Shown here in pieces: positions 35,462 through 48,897 of a stretch of 64,000 nucleotides of DNA. A program made the translations under genes and the position numbers. This stretch comes from Allodiplogaster sudhausi. Lineage: Eukaryota > Nematoda > Chromadorea > Rhabditida > Diplogasteridae. Numbering within the stretch: position 1 is the first letter of the stretch; the number at the start of each line of letters is the position of its first letter. The notes beneath the pieces were generated by a model, which did not search any database, was not told where the DNA came from, and saw only the letters and a program-made list of their open reading frames with translations. The stretch covers positions 1,460,501-1,524,500 of the forward strand of contig CALZFC010000031.1 in the NCBI GenBank assembly GCA_945643635.1. Reading direction: 5' to 3'.

Positions 35462-38081
35462 TTAACGATAATATTGGGTTGTTAACAAACTAATCAGATT
35501 TGCAATTTTTTCTGCTGAGCTCTTCTTGTTGTGTCCCTCGAAGATTCTAATGAGAACACGTCGATATGAGGGAGTGAGGAAGAGCAGAGCCAGAATGTGG
35601 CTCGCACTCATCAAGAAAAAGCCATGAATCGCAATCAGTGCAACAGCTGAATAAACATGTACATTCGCTTTAAAAACCGCGATTATTAAAAAAAACTAAC
35701 TATCTGTTTCGGAGATGGCCCTTACCGTGAGCCTGAATGATAAGAGCACGCACGACCTCCGAATGACTCTGTCCCCTTTAGTGAAGCTTTGTAAAGGAGA
35801 CTAACTCGAGTAATAAAAGAGATTTATTACAAGAATTAATAATACATTAAACCTTAATGACCGGTAGAGTAATGAAGTGGCCAACTAGCAATCAGGCTTG
35901 CTAGGTAAAGAACGTATCGATTGATAGAGTGAGAGAGAGAGAGAGTTGAGAGAGAGAGAGAGTTGAGAGAGAGAGAGAGTCCATGAGATGGCTCACTGGC
36001 CAATCACGTATTGATTGATGAGAGAGAAGTATGTATGGAGAAAGAGAGAAGTGAATGAGAAGCTAAATAACTGGAAGGTTACAACCTTATGACGAAATAT
36101 ATATAAAAACTGGAGTTGGACGCGGAGTCCTTGAGGAGAGAAAGTAGGAGGAAGGAGGAAGAGAGCTTCTGACGAAGCTCGAAGGAAGGAAGGAAGAAGA
36201 GGTGGAGACGAACCACCACGGAGGCGCCAAGCTTGGTCGCCAAACCCTTAAAGCACGGTTGAAAGCCGTCAGAGGGGCGGGATGGCCTTACACGCAAGCA
36301 TGACAATGACGCCGAGGAGAAAGAATGTGGAAAGAGAATGAGAGAGAGAAACAGTTGAGGAAACAAGCATATATGAAGTAATGACGAAATATGATGAAAT
36401 TACATAAGCAACACATATTACATCACATATGCTCAACTGGCACAAATGCCAGCAACCGCATTATAAGCATGGCCAGAGGCCCATATCAATACATCAGTAA
36501 TAATAAACGAGGAAGAGTTACATTAACTCTACTAAACACAACATGGCATAACAGCAAGTAAAAGAAGTGAAGAGGAGAAGGAGAGGCCCTGCCGGCCCGG
36601 GGAAGGAGAGACGCTAACAATGAGCTGGCAGAGACGGGATAGGCCTAGCATGCACGTATGCGAGGGAGAGGTCAGCCACCACGCGACCGCATAGGTCCTA
36701 CACTGCTTACAAAAGGGAGCGGGAAATACAAATATAATAAAATGCGAACTAAACATGCAGTCATTTCCGTGTGACGGAAACACTATCACTTTCAAGTTGG
36801 AAAACGAAAAAAATGCCAAACGAGAGAAATGGAATGCAAAAGAATATAGCCGGAATTACCGCCTGAATATTGGAAATTTTATGATAAGAATACGAAGAAA
36901 AATGCAAGCTCGAACCTGTGCCATGAGCACCCGCGTCATCTGCCGGTGATAACTCTTTGAGTGAGTGCTGAGCTGCTCAGGAAGTGCTTTCTTGATTGTG
37001 TAGAGGACGTGCCAGCAGAGGAATGCAATGAATGGCACGACTGCAGTCACTCCCGTCAGCATGCATCCTGCAGTGAAGGTATAAGGCAGAGGAGTTTAGA
37101 TCAACTCACACCTGCGAAAAACGAAAATACTCCTGTGTAGAAGCACAGAGTTGATTTCGATGATACCACAGCAGTCTTTGTCTGCTAAATCATTTGGTTG
37201 TCGAACTGGCAGAAGAAAAGTTGATTAAAATGAATATTATTGAGAATAATTCGTAATCGTTACTCGCCATTTGAACATAGTCTTCGGCTATGCTTGGAGA
37301 CATCAGCCCGAGCATCAGAATCAGCACAGGAAATGCGAGGATCGAGTAGGCGAAGGTACGAAATACACTCAGGAACCACTTTGGGAGATGCCACGTGGAG
37401 TTGGGCGGTTGTACTGCCTAGGGATAGACTCAGGGGGAATGGGCTAATCTATGCCAACGGGAAGTGAACCTGGTGTCGGAACAGAATGCACAGCGAGTAC
37501 GACGGCAGGCACAGCGTAATCGCCGCCATTGCCATCAACTGCACAGCTCAAGCATGTTTTATTCACTTAAAGTAATCTTGCTATTTCCTGACAGCTTGCA
37601 TATTTGCTTGTAGATCGAATGGTGGCAGTGCGAGAAGACCGTTGCAAGAGATGCAAGGAAGCGGAGGAAGCATTTGAGGCATCATGAACCAGTTGAGGAA
37701 CACGTCCATGATTAGGGTCGACAGCTGTAATAAATCATACAGAATTATTGACGGAAGGTTAACCGATTGAAATTGGTTTTTACCACAAGTAAAGTCAGGT
37801 AGTTCTTATATCGATCGGACGCCTTGTCACTGTGATAGCGTATGAAAAAAAGAGCGATGGAATGGAGAATGACGGAGAGGAAGCCGAGAGTGGCGTGGGA
37901 ATAGAGAACAGCCACTTCCAAGGAGGCACTCGGCAGCGAAACACGGTGTACTTCTCAAAGTTGAGGTTTTGTTGAATGGGCGCGAATAAACGGTGTACCA
38001 CTGAGAAGGAGACATCCCCCTACTCTTTGAGGTGAAAAAGACGAACGAAGGAAGATATGGTCGGAGCTGTTCTTCAAACAT
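35462..38081 (-). CDS. Seven-transmembrane chemoreceptor 2 (nematode Str/Srh type)
   Basis: Paralogue of chemoreceptor 1 with the same exon order. The ATG at 38081 gives MFEEQLRPYLPSFVFF. Then LGFLSVILHSIALFFIRYHS with DRYKNYLTLLV, DVFLNWFMMPQMLPPLPC, LPSYSLCILFRHQ, SILAFPVLILMLGLMSP, STLCFYTGVFSFFAG, VPFIAFLCWHVLYTI with KSYHRQMTRVLMAQ, an exon at about 36783-36867 reading IPAIFFCIPFLSFGIFFVFQ, and the last exon at about 35480-35670 ending FLTPSYRRVLIRIF. One donor is GC (CAAATG|gcgagt, about 37268). The intron before the last exon is about 1.1 kb, far longer than its neighbours, and carries inserted repeat-like DNA. The small first-exon donor is unclear. Confidence 0.78.
35790..36725. repeat. 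Repeat-like insertion in the last intron of chemoreceptor 2
   Basis: This block is GA-rich and more GC-rich than neighbouring introns, and includes (GA)n runs at 35931-35980. Its ends are weakly inverted (TCCCCTTTAGTGAAGC on the left; the complement of the right end is TCCCTTTTGTAAGC). It begins TGTAAAGGAG and ends TGCTTACA inside those limits, as a solo LTR might, but no target-site duplication was found. It has no coding potential. The identity is unresolved. Confidence 0.3.
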
Positions 38082-39092
38082 TCGGCGATAATATGAAATC
38101 GTGCAGTAAAGTATAAATAAAATGGCTTTATACAGTGCTCTACGTATCAACAGTCAGACGTATCGCGCAGTCGGTTGTCTTCCGCAACACTTTTGCAACA
38201 GCATTGAACGCCCGAACGGAGCGTCTGCTTGAGCCGTGTGCGATAAGTGAGTTCCATTTCATTCACTTTATTCTTTTGATTTATAAAAAAAATCTACGTC
38301 TGCATGTGCGCATTAATCAGAAATATAAATAAAAGTACTTTGCAGGTGCTTTTTTCAACGGCTCACGACAAGTGCCATTCTATCAATAAGTTGCCATTTT
38401 GATGTCTCAGTCTGATTACATTTGAGCGCTAATTACACACAGTCATATTGAGAGATGTATGATATATTCACGTGACACATTTTTTTCTGCGATGAAATAA
38501 ATAGAATAAATTATCGGAATGGCTATAATTGAGCGTGTGCACATACAAATACATATATGTATGTAGATGAGAAGATCGAGGCATACACTACATTGTACAT
38601 ACATACGTAGCTTTATTATAATAGAAGTCTATAGCGTCACACTTCAAAAGCAAAAACCCACCAGGTTAGATTAATGTATTATAAATGAAGGCGTAGGAAC
38701 ATGCAAATGAATGAAATGAGTTTCTCAAAATCAGATTTTTTTGGCCAACTCAAAATGTCTCACGCTCTTAACATTTAGTGCCAATTTCTATTGTGAAGAA
38801 GAGCGTAAAAAAGCTTTATCAAAAAGATTGGATTGGAGACGGAACGCATTTCTGTACTTGCCACAAACATGAACAGCACTGCCACAATTGACAAAAGTAA
38901 TTGCATACAGATGATAAATACTAACAAATTAATAGTTTAAAATATGCGACTAATTAGATGAACTCTGCTTTGGTACAACTTGGCTGACTCGAATTGCCGA
39001 TCTCTTTCTAATCGACGCACGCTCTGAAAATGTCAGCGATATATGTAGTGTATCACAAAAACTGTCTTCATGTGCATGGCATTGAATAAATT
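38082..39092. other. Intergenic between chemoreceptors 2 and 3
   Basis: AT-rich, with an ATGTAT/ACATAC palindromic repeat at about 38545-38610. No gene or known element was seen. Confidence 0.5.
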
Positions 39093-41030
39093 CTAGGATA
39101 AATTAATTGTAAAAAAGGAGAGAGAATAAAGCTCCTGACCATGCAAACTCTGCTCATCTGAGGTCGGCAGTTTATTTCCAGATAGTATTCTGATAAGGGC
39201 TCTTTTATATGAAGGAGTGAGCAGCATCAAAGCAAGGAGATGACTGAGATTCATCAGAAAGTAGATGTGAATGGCAAGAAGAGCAAGCACTGCAGAAGGA
39301 TTAATTGCTTTTCTTATTAGCTATGCCAGGATTAGAAATCATATTTCTGCCGAGTAACCGAACCGTCATTCTGTATTTTAAACATGTTGAAGAAGGCAAA
39401 CGCGAGGTACGGCAGGAAAAACAGCGTCGCAGGAAGCACTGACTAAGTTGTAAGAATATAAGATGACCAAAGGAGATCAGGCTGCTGAATGGACCTGCGC
39501 GGCGAGAGCTTTCGTCATCTGCCGACGGTATCTCTTGGCGTTTCCACTGAGCTGGCCTGGCAAGGCTTTCTGGATGGTGAAGACCAGCACGAAGAGACCG
39601 AAGCACGTCGCCGCTCAAAGGCAAGCATTCTCCTGTTTTGACATGCAGATTTACACCTTTGTGAAAAACATTAAATTTAAAACTACATTAAATTCACTGG
39701 AAACTTCGTTATCAATTGAAAGGGCGCTACGAATCTTCGTCTTTGTGAACTTTTTTAATCGGAGATCAAAAGTGCTTTCTTAACTCGATCTTTGTATCAA
39801 AATGTGAGATACATAAATGCGTATAATCTAAAGCATCTTTGTGGCAAGCTACTGCTCCCAAAGGAAATGCTGTACTAAATTACCTGCAATGAGAACAAAT
39901 GTGCCGGTGTAGAAGCAAAAAATAGATGGAGAAGAAGCCAGAGTCTCACTTCCATGCTAAAACTTCCAAAAAAAGCTTCCATATGTTGCTTGCTTCGGTA
40001 ATGTTTTGATCTCCAGTTTGTCTTTTGCCGGGATTTTCATGAATGTAGAAAATGGTGTTAAGAGGTTATATTCGAACGGGATTGGACCTCTCGTAGGTAT
40101 TCTCGAACAGCATCAGGCGACATGGCTCCAATCATCGTGAGCACGACAGGAAGAATAAGAACGGAGTAGAAACCGAAGCGGATCGTACGATGGAAGATGT
40201 TGGGCAGGCGAAAGATTGAGTTGAGTGGCTGAACCACCTGTGCAAGAAATGTTGAAGGACTTCTCGATTTCATCTTCATAATGAGAAAGACGAGCGACTA
40301 CTTGGTGGCGAAATATGAAGCAGAGCATGTATGTTGGCATGGGAAAAAGTAGGACGAAAAACGCAATCACCTACAATTTGCGTATGTTTCAGTCTTAGTA
40401 ACTATTATATGTATTTATGGAAAATCTTAATAAACTTGAAAAAGGTTTACATACCGCCTGCCATTCTGCTGGCACAAGATCGGGAAGGAAGTGAGAGAGG
40501 AGGCCAGTTGTGGTCATGCATGGAAGGGGCGACAACATCTGAGGAATCATCAGCCAGTTAAGGTGGATGTCCAATACCAAGGTTGAAAACTGAAAAAAAA
40601 CTTTCTAACTCTGAATCATGCTCGCGGCGAAACAGTTAGTTCAAAACTCGAACAACATGCATATCATCTTGCAAAAATTTATAAATATATTGAGTGTAAA
40701 TGTATATACATATGAATATGCTAACCACTAGTAATGTCAGATAGTTTTTGTAAACGACTGTGAAATCGAATAAGATATAACGCGATTAAATGGAGAAAGA
40801 GCGAGATGAGGCCAATGATGCCATGAGACCAAAGAGCAGTTTCTTGAATGGAATTATTCGGAAGGGACGACCGCGAAACGTCTGAATCTTTCTTCGACTA
40901 GATTTTAAACTATCAAGTTTTATTCGTATATTAAAAATTAAAAAAAGGTTAAAAGCCAATATATATACATACCATCCGACGTTGCAAAGAAGTAGGAGGG
41001 CAGCATGGAACGAAAGATGTCTTCAAACAT
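39093..41030 (-). pseudogene. Seven-transmembrane chemoreceptor 3, frameshifted
   Basis: Third tandem paralogue. The ATG at 41030 gives MFEDIFRSMLPSYFFATSDG; most exons are conserved: GIIGLISLFLHLIALYLIRF, DIHLNWLMIPQMLSPLPC, VLLFPMPTYMLCFIFRHQ, YSVLILPVVLTMIGAMSP, FCFYTGTFVLIA, LFVLVFTIQKALPGQL, ATLFFLPYLAFAFFNMF and HLLALMLLTPSYKRALIRIL. In the second exon the sequence goes from ATTTCACAG directly to TCGTTTAC (complement of about 40750-40770). Compared with chemoreceptor 1, about 14 nt encoding the DRASK region are missing, and YKNYLTLLV lies in a different frame from TM1. Splice phases elsewhere are intact, so the loss is recent or a sequence error. Confidence 0.68.
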
Positions 41031-41689
41031 CTATTCTCACTGCTTTAATTCTATTCTTGTCATCAGTTTTCACCAGACGATCTCTATATGCGACAAAATA
41101 CCATGCGTATATTAAAATAAAAACGTTTATAAAATGTTAATGGGGGGGGGGCAGAGAATAGAAAACTGTTCTTATAATAGAGGAATTGCCTCCTCCTAGC
41201 CCTGCTTCAAGCAGTCCTCCCATTTGTCACTACTCTCAATGTCTCCGAATGCTACAAAATTACAAGACATCAAGACATAATTGGAAAAAGTTATAACTAC
41301 AAACGTGTTAGGAAAAAGAGGCAAGGATCGGCTTCACTCCATTGCCAATGCAGAAAGCCAACGATGAGGCTGGCGCTGATTGAAATAATTAATCCGTAAG
41401 AATCTAGTGATCTACGTATGCAGCTGACTCTGTTCTTTGCAACAATATTATTATTGCATTTCGAGCTATTCGACCCTTGACTACCCAATCCATGACTATG
41501 TACATAGTCTTGCATATGGGTTAAGCGGCGACATTTCAAGCTTAAATGTCGGTTTCTCAATTCGTCAACGATGTCGTCAAGTCTATTTCAAGCTATGTTC
41601 ACAATGTGTTTTAAATTAGAGTGCACTGCACCTGTCTGTTGATAGCGAAAGTGTCTGCTCGCACTCGCGATAACGAGCAGCAATCATCA

Positions 41690-41752
41690 GCGGCGTAGCG
41701 CCAGTGCGCTGACCATTCGGCCCAAGTGGTGCGGGTTCAACCCCCCGGACAA
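41690..41752 (+). repeat. tRNA-derived sequence (SINE head or tRNA pseudogene)
   Basis: An A-box-like TAGCGCCAGTGCG (41696) lies about 38 nt before a perfect B-box GGTTCAACCC (41734-41743), the spacing of an internal RNA polymerase III promoter. Stems do not fold into a clean cloverleaf, so it is not called as a functional tRNA. Confidence 0.35.
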
Positions 41753-42020
41753 TGATGCATACTCTAGAGTCTCAGAACAATTACATGTTGCATAACACAA
41801 GCTCAAATAGCTGAGTCAACGTTTTGAAAGTGTTCGCAGATCAAACAATTATTTCCACAACTTAATTCTATCGCGTGTACTGGTCTTTATACCGCATTTT
41901 TTTCTAATAGTGCCCACACTAATACCTCGGCCGCGCATTCAAAGATAAACGACAGGTGCATCATAAAAAGTTGAACGCTGAAGAGCTTTCTCTTTGGGCC
42001 GGCCGCTTTGCACCTCTGAC

Positions 42021-42437
42021 CAGAGGTGGGAATGGGCCCAAAATTTTTGGGCCAGTCCTAAATCTCGGACCGGCCCGGCCGGAAATTTCCGGGCCCTGGA
42101 ATTTTGGACGCGGGCCCGTTTAAGCCCGATTTTCAAAAAAATTCTGGGAAAAAAAGTCCAATGAGTTACAATGTGTTTTGAAATTCAGAATTTTTCATGC
42201 TCGTGCTATGAACATTCATTTTAATGTATACAAGTATGACTTTTAGGGGAAAAATGAACAAATGAATAAAGTTTTGCATTTATCAATGCCACCAGTCGTC
42301 CTGACTGGACGACATCGTGTGCTTATCGGGCCCAATCGGGCCTGCGGGCCGGCCCAACTTTTCTTGGGCCCGGCCCGGCCCGGGCCCTTGGGAAATTGGG
42401 CCTGCCCGGCCCGCGGGCCGCCCCATTCCCACCTCTG
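42021..42437. mobile_element. 417-bp hAT-type MITE with GGCCC subterminal repeats
   Basis: The terminal inverted repeats are CAGAGGTGGGAATGGG and its exact complement CCCATTCCCACCTCTG. The element is flanked by perfect 8-bp target-site duplications, CCTCTGAC, at 42013-42020 and 42438-42445. Both subterminal regions are packed with GGGCCCGGCCC-like palindromes, around an AT-rich core. Open frames inside are artefacts of the GC repeats. Non-autonomous hAT family by TSD length and ends. Confidence 0.92.
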
Positions 42438-43441
42438 CCTCTGACGGAAGAAATATCCAATTCTGTCGTATGCGCCTAGGCCCCCGCACCATCATAACAT
42501 TCTCAGACAAGTTCTCTTAACATGGATAGGTAGCTCATTAGTTTGACTATGACCTTCTGGACACTCTGAGCGGGCTCACTTCCGGAAAAGCGCAGTACTT
42601 TTGCGGTAAGTGCACGCAGGAATTTTACAGAATTCTGAGTATAATATGCAATATATTGCTCTCTATATATGCATACAACATGTCAAACTGGCTTATTGGT
42701 TCCCTTGTTACTTTCTGGGCATGCCGACCGGGTTCCTTTCTCGAAAGGAATGATGATTTTGCGACACAACTTTCACTCTAACTTTCACTCTAACATCTGA
42801 AAAGCTCGACGATAGATCATCCAGCGCTGAACGCTTAAATTATCGTCGACAAGTCAGCGCGACTTTGACCAAGATTGAATGCGCGGCAGCTCGAGACATG
42901 CCTCGAATGGATCATGGTATCCTCTTCTCAATAAACTTTTTGCGAATTCATTCATAATCGTCCGTAAAAAGGATATTCCAGTGATGATTCCATTGAATTC
43001 GAGCAATGATTCTTTTTTTTAAGTAAAATTTTGTTATCACCCCTCCCCCCTCCAATAGTGCCCCTCTCGCTAGGGCATTAAAAAGTAAAGAAAATGCGGT
43101 AGATGAATTTCCCAATAAAAAAAACTAGATTAATGTGTGTCTAGAGTATAAACACATTCAAACAATATATATGTATTCGCACTCGAATACATATTAGTTG
43201 AACCTCCTTCAACTGGTTAATTTTTTAAAACTTCATTTCAGACATTGTAAGGGATGTTATCAATTAAGATACTGATTGCGTGAGGACCCATTTATTGATT
43301 GAAGAGATTTCTATCCTGACCATAAGCGATTTATTTCAATGCAAAGTTGTCTTCACTTCAGTTGTCAAGTCTTTATCGGCATGGAAAAGAATGAAAAACT
43401 GTACATGACTCGAATGCTCCACTTCATTGGTGGATCGTTGC

Positions 43442-45418
<1,977 letters not shown>

Positions 45419-45463
45419 GTTTCCAAGCGGCGCTGGCGACATGAATCTCAGTGCCGAAGGCGA

Positions 45464-45472
45464 CCTTTTTAT
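45464..45472 (-). promoter_or_regulatory. TATA box of cathepsin 3
   Basis: The complement reads ATAAAAAGG, about 46-54 bp upstream of the ATG at 45418, leaving room for only a very short 5' UTR, as in the three sister genes. Confidence 0.5.
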
Positions 45473-48400
45473 TCAGTTCAGCATGATCTGCGCGAGCTGT
45501 CTGGCTCTCCCTCCCTGCCACTCTCTCTGCTTCCCTGATTTTCCATAGGTTCTCTCCTTGTTTGACGTTATGGGCTCTTCATCTAAAATGATAAGAGTAA
45601 ACTGTAGCATTCTAAGCTTTTGTCATGGTTTGTTTAATTTTTGCATGTACATACACGGGAATGCGATCACCGAAAACTTATGCGAGATCTCAAATTGCCG
45701 TGGCTCTTCACGCTCCCTTTTTGGCAAGAGGATTTGCTCGGCCTGCGCATCAATCTTTAAATTCAGATATCAGTTACATACACTGAATCTGACTGGCATT
45801 CTAGATATTTGTAATCGAGTAAAATTTTCCTTATCAATATAATATTTTGTAATGATTGACTGTCATTTTCTGATGAGTTCAAATGGCACTGAAAATCAAA
45901 GAATAATGTTTCATTCTCGTTTTAGCCTTCTTTGTTCTTTTCGTCTGCATTTCCTCGTGACCTAGCATCCGTTGTTGTTCTCCTTCGGAACTGCACTGTA
46001 AGCCGTTCTCTTATCATCTCATTTGGTAATTACCGTGAAGAACTCTCTCACGTGGCATCCGCCCCCATGCCAAGGCACTTTTGTCATCTTTCAACGAAAA
46101 AAATCAGGCGGACGGCGAAACGATTTTTTTTAAACAACATATGCAATATTGTGAACTATACAACATATATACTACACAACATGTATACTCATTATCATTC
46201 ATGAACCCTCGGAGTGAACGATGATATTTGCATGTAACACTTTGTAAAATAAAAATAAACAGGCAAAAAATGAATGCCTTGCAATTCAATGTAAAATTAT
46301 ACCATGCATTCTGAACTTCGATTATCTTCTCATTGATTAAAACAAGACATCTTTGATGTGTCAAGTACCTTTTAATGCTTAAGAATACAATCCAGCCAAA
46401 GGCTTCTTCATTCGAAATAAGAGAAGAATGACTGAAAAGAAAATGAAATGGACAGAGCAAGAAATGAGAGACTGACGATAAGAGAGAAGTAAACGATTGT
46501 CTTCGTCTTTCACCTTTCTCAGACGGCAACTTGTTTATGACAGTTATGAGAGCCTGAACTTGGCAGGACAAACAGTCTTTAGCGCTTGCCACGAGAGCGC
46601 AATAAAAGAGAACGCCATGTGATGGTATCCTTTTCCTTCATCAAGAGAGAAGAAGAAGCCCATTCTCATGGGCTGATACTCAAATTGAGTCTTTGATCAC
46701 ATCATGAGATAAGAAATCTCATCATATTTTCCTCTGTATAATACCATTCAAATAGACCAGAGGTAATTCTGGTGAAAAGTATCTTTTGGCTAGCGCGTAT
46801 TTTTAAAAACAAACAAATCTACATATGAATGTTAGTACATATTATGTAAGTGTTATGCGTAAGCGTTTAGACAATCGATGTTTTGCATACCAGTACAACT
46901 AATTTCAATTCATATGAAAAAATGGGATAGATAATTTTCATGTAGCCAAACCATGACCGACCGATTCATCATATCAGGAAGAACCTGTAGACTATTGTTG
47001 TCTGGGATGTTAAATTTTAGCTGGGTACTCGGTGCCTTTGATTCGCCCGCACATCGCATCATAGAGTATGCAAGTATGCAAGTTCTTTATGCATTCTCTG
47101 TGCTTCGAGCTTCTCGATATATAATTCCTATTAATACGAGCCAGCAACTATCTTGTTTCAATGAGGATGAAATAATTTAAGTTCAACCTCTGTACTATAT
47201 TTGTGTGTGTGTGTAGAATTTTATTTCCTTTTAAAAAGAATATTTAGGTATTATTTGTTCATTCATCATTCGAGAAATATGACAATTCAATGTGAAAGCA
47301 AGTTAGTGACAATGTTTAATTCTAAGATAGAGACGTAGAGTTATGTATATCACAAAAACTAAATGCATTTTCTTGAAAATCAAGGTGATAAGGTCCCGAC
47401 AGATTCGCCGTCAGTTCTCTGAAGTGCACTCGAGTGACGAACAAAGAGGACACATCAGTAGTCTGTTATCAGTGATAAGAAATCACGCGAAACGCCCCGA
47501 GAAGGAGCCAGGAAAGGAAAGAAGGGAATGGCAGAATGACAAAGGAAAGGAACTGATAAGAAAAGAAGAAGAAGCTGCCACAGCAACCGGGCGAGTAATA
47601 AATTAATGGCCCTTAGCTTCCTAACTGTAAGGAGAATGCTACAGTTCCCTTTCATAGAATCCAGGCTGTCATGCGATGTGCAAAATTAACAAAATGATTA
47701 ATCGTAGTTTGTTCGAAGGAATTAAAGAGTATCATCCGATGTTGAGCTGGGTAATTCGTAAGCGGACATTGAAGCAGTTTAATGGCAATATGATGTCACA
47801 TTGTTCCATTCTAACATAGTATTTTTCTAAAAAAAAAAAAAAAAAAAACTAAATATTTTTCTTGAAAATCTCATTCGACATCACAATAAACCTATATGTA
47901 GTTTGTTTTCCAATTAAATGCAGAATTGTGACAGACTGCCTATACCCTGACCGCCGTCAAAACGACACCTTCGCAGCAATCAATTCGAGTAGAATAATTC
48001 GTTCTAGAGTTCATAAATGAGAACACACAGAAGCAAAACAAGTGTTATAAAATTAAAAATTAGAAAGTCAATAAAGTATCAAAAGTTCTGGTTCATAAAT
48101 GTATTCACTATTAATTTCCCGTGGATTATTAAGTAAGACAATTTGAAATTACGCTATTATGCAACATAACAAAGCAACTCTTCGAAAAAAATTTTTAATC
48201 GCTGATTGAAGGAGCCAAATTTATTCAGTCATTCGACAAGCAAATGAGATTTTAACTATCGTAAAAAAAAATATGCCTATCAGCAAAAAAAAGGCAAAAT
48301 GTGGGAAATTTGGAGCTTTCTGGATTCTGAAAGTTCCCACATCGATCCCGGAAAGCTTTTCTCAGATCAAAGGAGCTGTATGCAGATATCAGCTACAACG

Positions 48401-48848
48401 AATATGTATTTACATAAATTACTGAGTAAACGGAAAAAGTGTAATTTCCATTGTGAAGATACAAGGACGGTGATCTATTGGACTTGTCTTCCGTCAGACA
48501 CAAAATGGAACATGTGAAGAGGAATAATCTCCCAGCAGCAATTGTGGTCAGCGTACTTTCTAGTTTCTTATTGCATCCTGTGCATATCTAATCTGCCAAT
48601 CTATTTCTACAAAGTTTAGTTCTCTGATTTCACAGATTCTAAGTTTACGAGTGCTATTTCTGCTCTCTGTCGACTTCTTTGTCATTCAAGGAGCAAACAA
48701 CGCAGAACATCAGAAGATGAAGGAGAAGGCATCAGAGATAATGCATGGAATGGCTAGAGTGAGGGAAAGAGCACTCAAATGAGCAGAGTAATAAAGCAGT
48801 GAAACTGTTCGAAGTTTTATGGTCGGCTAGTCGCTGATCAGCGAGTTC
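45473..48848. other. Divergent intergenic region between cathepsins 3 and 4
   Basis: About 3.4 kb, AT-rich. A 162-codon minus-strand frame (46104-46592) has no recognised domain, ordinary AT-rich composition and no splice partners, so it is not called a gene. GATA motifs are present, including the inverted pair TTATCAGTGATAA (47466-47478) and GAGATAAGAAATCTCATC near 46703. Such sites bind intestinal GATA factors in nematodes and could serve both genes. A poly(A) run lies at 47830-47848. Confidence 0.45.
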
Positions 48849-48856
48849 TATATAAG
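48849..48856 (+). promoter_or_regulatory. TATA box of cathepsin 4
   Basis: TATATAAG lies 42 bp before the ATG at 48898. It is followed by TTCACTGTCCTCGGCAGC, a block nearly repeated ahead of cathepsin 5, probably the initiator and leader. Confidence 0.65.
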
Positions 48857-48897
48857 CAGGATGAAGAAGCAGGTCTTCACTGTCCTCGGCAGCAACA

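Larger units (their letters stand above)
41031..43441. other. Repeat-rich intergenic region
   Basis: It holds the tRNA-like sequence and the hAT MITE, plus degraded repeats. A stretch near 42935-43015 (KLFANSF...) and the stretch 29460-29640 ([13 protein letters not shown]) look related, and both are followed by AATAGTGCCCCTC. A further AATAGTGCCCACAC occurs at about 41906. These may be decayed 3' ends of a pogo/Tigger-like transposon. No intact gene was seen. Confidence 0.4.

Noticed and set aside
41690..41752. Functional tRNA gene
   Set aside because: A- and B-box-like motifs are present, but the arms do not pair properly and no acceptor stem was found.
42262..42520. Pro/Gly-rich small proteins in the hAT MITE
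   Set aside because: They are translations of GGGCCC palindromes in a non-autonomous element.
46104..46592. 162-codon minus-strand open frame
   Set aside because: No recognised domain, AT-rich non-coding composition, no splice partners and no clear promoter; it could be chance.
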